A model generated the notes under the pieces. The model did not search any database. It was not told where the DNA came from and was given only the letters and a program-made list of their open reading frames with translations. Position numbers and translations under genes: made by a program. Shown in pieces: positions 1-6,210 of a DNA stretch of 24,198 bases. Source of the stretch: DATKZH01 sp964475955 (GTDB lineage: Bacteria > Planctomycetota > Planctomycetia > Pirellulales > Thermoguttaceae); contig CAYYZY010000120.1 of the NCBI GenBank assembly GCA_964475955.1, positions 1-24,198 of the forward strand, written 5' to 3'. Each line of letters begins with the position of its first letter. Position 1 is the first letter of the stretch.

Positions 1-564
1 GCCAACCGCCAGTACGGCCCCGACCTCCGCCCGTGGTACCACCGCCAGGTGGCCAGCACGGCCCCCTGTCGGGTGAACAACGCCGGCCGCGACGCGATCA
101 CGGCCAGCGCCCGCTCCGCCTTTTGGTCAACCACCGCCCGTTTTTCCACGGAGGCCCCCCCGGCGTCCCGCGTTTGGTCAACGATTTCCCGTTTTTCCAC
201 GGAGGCACCCCCCGGCGTCCCGCGTTTGGTCAACGATTTCCCGTTTTTCCACGGAGGCCCCCCCGCCGTCCTCTTGTTTGGTCAACGATTTCCCGTTTTT
301 CCACGACAGGCCCCTCCCCCCCGTCGCTCGGTCGCCATCGCACACCCATCCGGGTCGCCGATCGCCCCCCGAAGGTGTACCGCCATCCGATTCCTCCCAT
401 TTCCGCCTTGCGCTCCGCCTCGGGCGCAGAGCGCGCGTACTACTCCACATTCCCCCCCAGCATGCACCCCGACGCCGGGAGCGTCAAACCCAAGAAATGG
501 CCGGGGGAGGAGTCGGGAGGCGGGAGTGGGGAGATGGGAGTGCGGAGATGTGAGCCGGGAGTAA
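1..564 (+). CDS. Possible 3' end of an unrecognised gene, running into a tandem repeat
   Basis: Frame 1 is open from the window edge to a TAA at 562-564. Over the first 120 bases its codons nearly all end in G or C, as expected for a real gene in this GC-rich genome, and they read as a plausible protein (ANRQYGPDLRPWYHRQV...). From about 122 onward the frame enters a 52-bp tandem repeat whose first unit is 51 bp, so the translation is not periodic and looks like read-through of non-coding DNA. My inference is that a gene coming from the left edge ends here, possibly with its original stop lost. I do not recognise the family. The true C-terminus could lie near residue 42 of the visible part. 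Confidence 0.3.
   Translation, partial: ANRQYGPDLRPWYHRQVASTAPCRVNNAGRDAITASARSAFWSTTARFSTEAPPASRVWSTISRFSTEAPPGVPRLVNDFPFFHGGPPAVLLFGQRFPVFPRQAPPPRRSVAIAHPSGSPIAPRRCTAIRFLPFPPCAPPRAQSARTTPHSPPACTPTPGASNPRNGRGRSREAGVGRWECGDVSRE
122..323. repeat. 52-bp tandem repeat, about four copies
   Basis: Units start at 122, 173, 225 and 277 (spacing 51, 52, 52). Each opens with TTTGGTCAACGATTTCCCG, followed by TTTTTCCACGGAGGC and a C-rich tail ending near GGCGTCCCGCG. Copy 1 differs inside the first block (CCACCG for CGATTT) and copy 4 is degenerate after TTCCACGA. The tail is also conserved between copies 1 and 2, so this is a minisatellite-like array and not repeats with unique spacers. Confidence 0.85.
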
Positions 565-595
565 GGAGCCGGCAGATCGCCATCGTCGTGACCAT

Positions 596-628
596 CCCTC
601 GTTCCCAGGCGAAGCCTGGGAACGAGGG
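596..628. repeat. REP-like palindromic hairpin
   Basis: A perfect 14-bp inverted repeat, CCCTCGTTCCCAGG / CCTGGGAACGAGGG, surrounds a 5-base loop CGAAG. The GTTCCCAGG...CCTGGGAAC core is a type I recall as widely dispersed between genes in planctomycetes and some other phyla. It lies about 100 bases downstream of the sialidase-like gene on the minus strand and could also stop its transcript, but there is no U-tract. Confidence 0.8.
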
Positions 629-725
629 AACAGAAACCGGCTACGCTTTCCGTGGAGGTGCGACCGTGCTTTGAGAGCGTTTGGGCAGCCCTCACGGGAC
701 GTGGACGGCTATGGGAAGGGGGTAG

Positions 726-2372
726 TCACTGCTCGGCCGCCCCTTTCCGGGGGCCCTTCGGCAACAGAACCACCGTCCCCGTCCAGCCGCACTGCTGAAC
801 GCACCCCTGTTCGCCCGCCTCGAACCGGCGCGAGTAGACCTGCATTCGCGTCTGCCCCTTGTCGGTATAGCGGAACGTCGTTCCTTCGACGGGCGTCCAC
901 TTGAGCATCTCGTACGCGCTGGTGCCGTGTGCGCTCGCCGCGTACACGGTGCAGTCGCGCTTCGCGCGGATGAAGATCCGGGACCGCTCGCCGCCCTCGG
1001 TTCGGGTGAACGTACTAAAGTCGTCGAATCGTCCGGGCACGTCCTTCCAGACGTAGTCGCGGTTGCTGAAGGCCGTTCGGCCTTCGCCGAAGGGGGCCTT
1101 CTCGAAGCCGTAGCCGACGGCGGTGAAATCGTCCGCCTCGACGACCGTCTCCTCAATCCGCTCGACCGGGGCCGAGTCTTCCATCGTCAGCTCGCGGAAG
1201 TCGGCGATCCGGTGGAACGTGATGAAGTTCGCGTCGTGCTGGTTGTGCGCGCCGCCGAGGCCGTCGTCGCAGGCGGTGCGCGAGAGGGCCGCGAGGTCGT
1301 CGCCGTCGAAGACCCAGTCCACGTACTGGAACCCGTGTTGCGAAAGGTCGGGATGATACACGACGATCGTCCTCACGCTCCAGTCCCGGAGGTCCTCCGA
1401 GCAGGAAAGGGCCATCGTGTTTCGGGTGCGCTCCGGGTTGCCCCCTTGATCCCAGGGGGGAATCCAGTTCGGCACGTTCCAGTACCGCTTCGAGACGGGG
1501 TCGAACCGGATGTTCAGCTTCTTGCACCCGCCGGGGCAGTCGATGAACCCCGTGCGCGGATCGAATCGCGACTCCTTCCCGTCGTCGCTCACTTCGACCA
1601 CGGCGGCCTTCCCGCCCGACGGAAGGTAGTGAACCCGCAGGACGTTGACGATCCGGCCGTCGGGCGCGGGCACGGCGTTTCCCTCCAGCCAGCCGCCGAA
1701 GTCGCCGCCGAGCCAATGGGGGTCGGACGGCAGCGCGCCGGAGAACGTCCAGGCCGAGGCGTCCAACAGGTCGGCGTCGACCGGCACCGACATCATCAGG
1801 GTGCGGAAGGGGTGCCCCCACCCGCGGCCGACGACCGTCTCCATGCCGCGCCACAGGCGGCCCTTGTGTTCGACGACCGGCGTGGGCGCGCAGTGGTGTA
1901 CGCCTTTGGCGCGCAGCCGGCCGGTCTTCTCGTCCTTCGGCTCGGTCCAGGTGCGGCCTCCGTCGGTCGACCGGCGGATGACCGCCTCGCGTCCCGACTG
2001 CCCGCCGCATCCGAGCAAGTAGACCGCGCCGCGGTGCGGGAAGACGCTCGCCCAGAAGAGCCGCTTCACGTCGCGCACGTGGGTCCACGTCTTTCCCCGA
2101 TCGGTCGAACGGAACAGGCGCGTGATCGGCCCCTCCTCGCGCGGCGCGGCGGGACCGAACAGATCGCACTTGGCCAGGTAGGCCCCGTCGGGCAGAATGC
2201 AGATGCCGGGAGACCCGAGGTAGATGCCGGTCGAGGCGGGCGAATGGGCCACGACGACGCCGGGCACCTTCGCCCAATCGGCCTCGGCGCACGGGGCCGT
2301 CGCGGCCAGGGAGGCGGAAGCGATCAGGCAGAGGACGGATATCGGGAAGACCCGCTTCGACGAACGATCCAT
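726..2372 (-). CDS. Secreted sialidase-like (BNR/Asp-box) protein
   Basis: A 548-aa exported protein, probably a glycan-active beta-propeller enzyme of the sialidase superfamily. The start at 2372 gives a classic signal peptide (KR, then VFPISVLCLIASASLAA, cleavage near APCA). Two Asp-boxes are visible: STDRGKTW at residues 89-96 and STDGGRTW at 135-142, the turn signature of sialidase-type propellers. A histidine/aspartate-rich stretch, GGAHNQHDANFITFHR, closes the propeller region. The last 130 or so residues look like a separate beta-rich domain. The frame stays open to 2432, but that extension would bury the signal peptide. Members of this group in planctomycetes are mostly uncharacterised, and true sialidase activity is not implied because I could not place the arginine triad. 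Convention would put it outside the cytoplasm, degrading sulfated or acylated glycans. Confidence 0.85.
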   Translation of the reverse strand: MDRSSKRVFPISVLCLIASASLAATAPCAEADWAKVPGVVVAHSPASTGIYLGSPGICILPDGAYLAKCDLFGPAAPREEGPITRLFRSTDRGKTWTHVRDVKRLFWASVFPHRGAVYLLGCGGQSGREAVIRRSTDGGRTWTEPKDEKTGRLRAKGVHHCAPTPVVEHKGRLWRGMETVVGRGWGHPFRTLMMSVPVDADLLDASAWTFSGALPSDPHWLGGDFGGWLEGNAVPAPDGRIVNVLRVHYLPSGGKAAVVEVSDDGKESRFDPRTGFIDCPGGCKKLNIRFDPVSKRYWNVPNWIPPWDQGGNPERTRNTMALSCSEDLRDWSVRTIVVYHPDLSQHGFQYVDWVFDGDDLAALSRTACDDGLGGAHNQHDANFITFHRIADFRELTMEDSAPVERIEETVVEADDFTAVGYGFEKAPFGEGRTAFSNRDYVWKDVPGRFDDFSTFTRTEGGERSRIFIRAKRDCTVYAASAHGTSAYEMLKWTPVEGTTFRYTDKGQTRMQVYSRRFEAGEQGCVQQCGWTGTVVLLPKGPRKGAAEQ

Positions 2373-2473
2373 GGGGAGTATCTCTCTTCTCGCTTCACGC
2401 CGACGAGGTGCACGAGAAAGGACGCCCGCCATCGGCTACCGATCACCCCTTCCGGCATACGCCACAAGCTTTG

Positions 2474-2502
2474 AGGATAGCACGGTCGGGGACGGCGCTC
2501 AA
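2474..2502 (-). promoter_or_regulatory. Sigma-70-like promoter of the sialidase-like gene
   Basis: On the minus strand TTGAGC (2502-2497), a 17-bp spacer and TATCCT (2479-2474) resemble -35 and -10 boxes. The inferred leader to the ATG at 2372 is about 95 bases. Match to consensus only; no transcription data. Confidence 0.45.
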
Positions 2503-2579
2503 TGCCCTCGTGCGGCGGCCCGGCGGGCGCCGCCCCTCATGGGTGGAAACACATGCGCGCCGTCCCTCTGGCCGATCCC

Positions 2580-2608
2580 TTGATTGGGGTTCACGGGACA
2601 GGTAGAAT
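2580..2608 (+). promoter_or_regulatory. Sigma-70-like promoter of the 84-aa gene
   Basis: TTGATT (2580-2585), a 17-bp spacer and TAGAAT (2603-2608) lie just before the small gene. A Shine-Dalgarno sequence GGGAGG (2619-2624) follows about ten bases before the ATG at 2634. The arrangement supports both the gene and this start. Confidence 0.6.
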
Positions 2609-2633
2609 ACGACGATTGGGAGGCGCAGCGATC

Positions 2634-2888
2634 ATGCGACAAGAGGACATTTTGGAACTCGTTCGTGCGAGGCCCTTCCGGCCCTTCCGGATCCACCTGT
2701 CAGACGGACAGCAGTTCGAAGTCCGCCACCCGGAATTGGCGATGGTCGGCCGCGGCGTGGTAATCGTCGGCATCCCAGCCAAGGAAGGTCCGGAGGGCAC
2801 TTTCGACCGTGCCGTCCACTGCGCGCTGCTGCACATCACCACCACGGAACTGCTCGACGGCGGCGTGTCCGAGGGCCGTGCCGGTTGA
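2634..2888 (+). CDS. Small conserved-looking protein, 84 aa, function unknown
   Basis: An 84-aa cytoplasmic protein starting MRQEDILELVRARPFRPF. The pattern of an N-terminal helix, then FRIHLSDGQQFEVRHPE, then a short beta strand VVIVGI, is one I recall from many short planctomycete hypothetical proteins that often occur in several copies per genome. No catalytic motif is visible. The start at 2634 is chosen over the upstream in-frame start at 2502 because it has a well-placed GGGAGG and a promoter-like site immediately before it, while the upstream extension has no such signals. It is divergent from the sialidase-like gene, and the two share a 261-base promoter region. Confidence 0.7.
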   Translation: MRQEDILELVRARPFRPFRIHLSDGQQFEVRHPELAMVGRGVVIVGIPAKEGPEGTFDRAVHCALLHITTTELLDGGVSEGRAG

Positions 2889-3032
2889 TTCTCTCAAGCA
2901 AGGGCAGCAGGGCTCTAGATGACCGCGCGGTACCGCGGCGTGGTCGTTGCGACGGGAGGGAACGGCCGCTGTGCCGTCGCGCGCTCGTCGACAAGCGGAA
3001 CACCGCAGAAAGCGCTCCCCACAGCATGGCGC

Positions 3033-3201
3033 GTGGGTCTCGTTTCCCTCGACCCTACGGTGCTCCCTTCTTCTCCGTGTCCTCTGTGCCTCTGTGGTCA
3101 GTTCCTCCCTATTGTCATTCCCGCGCTCCTTCTCGTCTTCTCTGCGTCTTGGCGGTTCATTTCTCACCCTCTGCGCGCGTGGGTCTCGTGCCTCGACCCA
3201 C
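3033..3201 (-). repeat. Cluster of dispersed-type intergenic repeats
   Basis: The gene-free stretch 2889-3333 is built from several repeat types. Read on the minus strand, 3098-3073 gives ACCACAGAGGCACAGAGGAC and 3157-3137 gives AACCGCCAAGACGCAGAGAAG-like sequence; both are familiar interspersed sequences in environmental bacteria. Two related copies of a GTGGGTCTCG...CGACCC hairpin lie at 3033-3055 and 3179-3201. The second has a perfect 7-bp stem (GTGGGTC/GACCCAC), the first is degenerate. A 14-base direct repeat, CTTCACCCTACGGC, follows at 3269-3282 and 3300-3313. I see no gene or promoter here. Confidence 0.6.
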
Positions 3202-3333
3202 CCTACGATGCTGGTTTACCACGCCATCGAAGCTACGTCACGAACGGCGCGGTCTCCGTTTTTTATAGCTTCACCCTACGGCTCGACGCACACTGCGGCC
3301 TTCACCCTACGGCCGCTTCGTCGCGTCGGGCGG

Positions 3334-3930
3334 CTACTTCTCTTCCTCGCGGAGCGGGGCGGTGTAGGCGTAGATGTAGTGTTTCACCCCGTCCTCCAGC
3401 GAATGGAAGGCGGCGTAGTCGTCGTACTCGATCCCCTCGATGTCGTAGTTGTGGACGACGACGCGAGAGCCCGGCTTGAGCTTCTTCAGTTGCGGGATGA
3501 GCCGCTTGTTCATGCTGGGAAGCAGGTAGAGCATGATCACGTCGGCCTTGCTCAGATCGAGCGTGAAGATGTCCTCCTGCTCGATCTCGACGCGATCCTC
3601 CAGGCCGTTTTTGCGCACGTTCTCCTCCGACTCCTCGATCCGCTGGGGGTTGATGTCGTAGCCCACGCCCCGGCAGCCGAACCGCTTGGCCGCCGCCACG
3701 ATGATGCGGCCGTCGCCGCAGCCCAGGTCGTAGACCACGTCGCTCTTGCGGAGCGACCCCATGTCGAGCATCTTGTCGATCACGTCGTAAGGCGTTCCCA
3801 CGTAAACGCAGTCGGGCGTGCGCGTCGACTTGCCTTCCTCCTTCGCCTCCGCGGCGACGCCCGCCGCGGGCGCCAGCGACGCGAGGAACAGGCCGAGGGT
3901 CACGCAGGTTGCCGGAATGGCGCGGTGCAT
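3334..3930 (-). CDS. Exported class I SAM-dependent methyltransferase
   Basis: A 198-aa protein with an N-terminal signal peptide (residues 1-27, hydrophobic VTLGLFLASLAPAAGVAA) followed by a Rossmann methyltransferase domain. Motif I is DLGCGDGR at 68-75, the acidic residue that would bind the SAM ribose is in GYDINP at 90-95, and motif IV-like ADVIMLYLLPSMNKRL follows. The LYLLP and VYVGTPYDVIDKML patterns resemble the DOT1/FAM173-like group of small methyltransferases. ATG at 3930 has GGAGAG a few bases upstream. The odd feature is a SAM-using fold behind an export signal, since SAM is not normally available outside the cytoplasm; the segment might instead be a membrane anchor. It lies 70 bases after the LRR gene on the same strand and may be co-transcribed. 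Substrate unknown. Confidence 0.8.
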   Translation of the reverse strand: MHRAIPATCVTLGLFLASLAPAAGVAAEAKEEGKSTRTPDCVYVGTPYDVIDKMLDMGSLRKSDVVYDLGCGDGRIIVAAAKRFGCRGVGYDINPQRIEESEENVRKNGLEDRVEIEQEDIFTLDLSKADVIMLYLLPSMNKRLIPQLKKLKPGSRVVVHNYDIEGIEYDDYAAFHSLEDGVKHYIYAYTAPLREEEK

Positions 3931-4000
3931 CGGTATCTCTCCACACGAAAAGGGTATTCGGATATTGGGAAGGATCCTTGCAGGGAGGCGGCCGCCGCGG

Positions 4001-4807
4001 CTACCGGAAGATGGCCAGCCCCGGCATCCCGTCCTTGAACTCCTTCACGCCCTCCTTGGAGGCCGGGCAGCTCTTCAGGCGGAGGATGCGCAGGTTTGCG
4101 AGCAGGCGGAGGTGCTCCAGGCCGTCCTCGCTGATCTCGCAGCCGTTGAGGTTGAGCACGCGCAGCTCGCCCAGGCCGGCCAGGTGCTCGAGGCCCGCGT
4201 CGGTCACCCGCGTGCGGTGCAGGCCCAGGGTCTCCAGCCGCACCATGGGCTCGACGTGCTTCAGGGCGTCGTCGCCGACCTTACATCGGCCGAGGTTCAA
4301 CACGCGGAGACGGCGCAGGCCCTCCAGGTCGGCCAGCCCCGGGCCGGTCACCTTGGTGTTCTCCAGCGCCAGGACCTCGAGCCCGGTGAGCTTCCCGAGC
4401 GGGGCCAGGCCGGCGTCGGTGACCGCCAGATCGTAGAGGTAGAGCCGCTCGAGCGACGAACACTCGGCCAGGTGCGCGAGGCCCGCGTCGGTCATCTCGC
4501 AGTCGCCGATCCGCGCCCATTTCAGGTTGTGGAGTCCCCGGAAATGGGCCAGGGCGGCGTCGCCGATTCTCGGAGGATCGTCGACCGCCGGGTCGGGGAT
4601 CTCGACGCCCTGGACCACGCCCTGATACGTTTTGACCAGGCGGACGGGCAGCTTGGCGAGGGCCGCGACGGCTTGCGGGTCGTCGGGCACGAGCCGGTCG
4701 CCGCCGGTCGCTGGGGCCGCCTCGGCGCCGCGAACTTGCGCGGTCGCCGGCCAGCCGGCCGACGGCGCGACGGCGAACGTCAGAAGCAGGCAAAGGGCGA
4801 GTCTCAT
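4001..4807 (-). CDS. Secreted leucine-rich-repeat protein
   Basis: A 268-aa protein with a signal peptide (MRLALCLLLTFAVAPSAGWPA) and about seven leucine-rich repeats of roughly 24 residues with the theme L..L..L.L..T.VTDAGLA.L (for example CEMTDAGLAHL, LAVTDAGLAPL, TRVTDAGLEHL, CEISEDGLEHL). This is the cysteine-containing or GALA-like LRR type common in planctomycetes. LRR proteins bind other proteins or glycans; no enzymatic domain is attached. The start at 4807 is chosen because it begins the signal peptide and has AGGGA upstream; the open frame reaches 5056 without a credible leader. A promoter-like site precedes it. The exported methyltransferase follows 70 bases downstream, so the two may act in the same compartment. 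Confidence 0.85.
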   Translation of the reverse strand: MRLALCLLLTFAVAPSAGWPATAQVRGAEAAPATGGDRLVPDDPQAVAALAKLPVRLVKTYQGVVQGVEIPDPAVDDPPRIGDAALAHFRGLHNLKWARIGDCEMTDAGLAHLAECSSLERLYLYDLAVTDAGLAPLGKLTGLEVLALENTKVTGPGLADLEGLRRLRVLNLGRCKVGDDALKHVEPMVRLETLGLHRTRVTDAGLEHLAGLGELRVLNLNGCEISEDGLEHLRLLANLRILRLKSCPASKEGVKEFKDGMPGLAIFR

Positions 4808-4916
4808 CGTGGTCCCTGTGGGGTTGAGGGGATGGGCCTCCGCTCGGCCGGCGGCCGGTCGCCGTCGGAGGGAAGCCCCGGTGGGCCGTTCCGCTAGGTT
4901 ACGAACGCAGTGCTCT

Positions 4917-4946
4917 ATTTTAAGTGGCCTTGCCTGGGGGCTGCAA
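4917..4946 (-). promoter_or_regulatory. Sigma-70-like promoter of the LRR gene
   Basis: TTGCAG (4946-4941), an 18-bp spacer and TAAAAT (4922-4917) on the minus strand, about 110 bases before the LRR start. A 6-bp hairpin (CCTTGC/GCAAGG, 4928-4948) covers the spacer and -35 region. Consensus match only. Confidence 0.4.
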
Positions 4947-4982
4947 GGTCCAAAGCCCGAGCGGCGCTCGCGTCGCAGCAGG

Positions 4983-5004
4983 CCCCAGTAACCATTGACT
5001 GGGG
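4983..5004. repeat. Stem-loop downstream of the PhcB-like gene
   Basis: CCCCAGT (4983-4989) and ACTGGGG (4998-5004) form a 7-bp stem with an 8-base loop, 72 bases past the stop of the methyltransferase gene at 5076. It could end transcription, but no U-tract follows on the minus strand. It may be another dispersed repeat. Confidence 0.4.
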
Positions 5005-5075
5005 GCTCATCGCTCGTTCCTCGCGACGCGTCCCCAGCCACCCACGGTGCAGGCATTTGGAGGAAGTCCGTCGCC

Positions 5076-6164
5076 TCACGGCGCGTCGCCTTGCGGCTTC
5101 GTGGCCGCCAGGAACAGGTCGACGCCCAACCGTTCGCACCCGACCGTCACGCGCTGCGGCGGGATGCCGGCCCGCGCGGCCAGCGCGCGCATCTGGTCGA
5201 CCGTGCGGTAGACCAGGTACCAGTTGCCGATCCATTCCATGTACGCGCGGGTGGGATTGTGGGGGGCGAAGTTGCCCACCAGCAGTTTGCCGCCGGGAGC
5301 GAGCCGCCGCCAGAACCAGCCGAGCATGGCCGCGGCCGATGCGTCGTCGAGATAGTCGAAAAAACCCGAGCAGACGAGGAAGTCGGCCTCTTCCAGGGCG
5401 ACGCCCGGGTCGGCCCGCTGCGGCAGCCGGAAGAGGTTCGTCCGCGTGCACTGGAGCGAGGCCCCGACGCCGTCCGGCAGGAGCGGCTCGAGCTGCGATC
5501 GGGCGAAGTCGAGCGCCTCCGGGTCGAGGTCGAGAAGCGTCACGCACATGCCCGACCGCCGGTCCGCCGGCAAGACGGCCAGCGCGCGGCGAACGTCCAG
5601 CGCCGGCCCCGCTCCCACGCTCACCACGTGGTACGCCTCGGCGGGGCGCGCGAGCCGGTCGGCGGCGATGGCCGCGCCCGTTTGCTCGCCGCGGGCGCGA
5701 ACCGCCTGGGGGGCCGCCTGGCTCAGAAAGAACGCGTCGAAGGCGCGGCCCAGCGGATGCTCGCAGTGGACGCCGTTGGCGATGCGCGCGAGCAGCTCGA
5801 AGTCGCCGGCGTAGCCCCGCGGCTTGAACCGGGCCGCGTGTTGGAGCCAGCCCACCTCCAAGAGCGACCCGGCGACCTTCCACAGCTCGCCCGACGGCAG
5901 CCGGTTCGCCTCGCCCCAGAGCCCTGTCCGGGCCAGCCGGGCAAGGCACGCGGAGAGGGCGGCGTCGACCAGCGCCGCGGCAAGCTCCCGGTCCGACCAG
6001 GCGCCGGTCCACTCCTCCGCACGGTGCAGATCCTCGACCAGCCGAGCCGCGGCCCCGCGCACGACCGGCGCGATCTCGTCGTCCGGCGGGGCTTGCTTCA
6101 CCTCGTCGCCTGCCTGCCATGCGGGGCCCAGGACCACGGTGCCTCTCCTGCTGCTTGTTGCCAT
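5076..6164 (-). CDS. Class I SAM methyltransferase, PhcB-like
   Basis: A 362-aa cytoplasmic protein. The N-terminal half is helical and contains the block FKPRGYAGDFELLARI, which I associate with the group annotated as extracellular-factor 3-hydroxypalmitate methyl ester synthesis proteins (PhcB type). The C-terminal half is a Rossmann methyltransferase: VVSVGAGPALDVRRAL is motif I, LLDLDPEALDFA the ribose-binding acidic region, EEADFLVCSGFFDYLDD motif IV, and LAPGGKLLVGNFAP the following strand. The substrate cannot be read from sequence; a methyl ester signal or lipid is only a family-level guess. It lies 46 bases after the thiamine-diphosphate enzyme gene, so it is probably the last gene of that operon. 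ATG at 6164 is chosen; an in-frame TTG at 6197 closer to the upstream stop is possible. Confidence 0.75.
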   Translation of the reverse strand: MATSSRRGTVVLGPAWQAGDEVKQAPPDDEIAPVVRGAAARLVEDLHRAEEWTGAWSDRELAAALVDAALSACLARLARTGLWGEANRLPSGELWKVAGSLLEVGWLQHAARFKPRGYAGDFELLARIANGVHCEHPLGRAFDAFFLSQAAPQAVRARGEQTGAAIAADRLARPAEAYHVVSVGAGPALDVRRALAVLPADRRSGMCVTLLDLDPEALDFARSQLEPLLPDGVGASLQCTRTNLFRLPQRADPGVALEEADFLVCSGFFDYLDDASAAAMLGWFWRRLAPGGKLLVGNFAPHNPTRAYMEWIGNWYLVYRTVDQMRALAARAGIPPQRVTVGCERLGVDLFLAATKPQGDAP

Positions 6165-6210
6165 GCGCCCTCGCGGGGCGCCCCCGACGCCTCGCAAGGG
6201 CGAATCCCGC

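Noticed and set aside
122..323. CRISPR array
   Set aside because: The segments between the conserved cores are themselves conserved between copies, the unit is only 52 bp with no unique spacers, and no cas genes are present.
927..2474. 515-codon plus-strand frame opposite the sialidase-like gene
   Set aside because: Its composition is that of an antisense shadow; the minus strand has a signal peptide and Asp-boxes.
4983..5004. Rho-independent terminator
   Set aside because: The stem is present but no U-tract follows on the minus strand, so it is listed only as a stem-loop.
6165..6197. TTG start for the PhcB-like methyltransferase
   Set aside because: Possible, but an ATG lies 33 bases downstream and the extra 11 residues look unconserved; kept only as an alternative.
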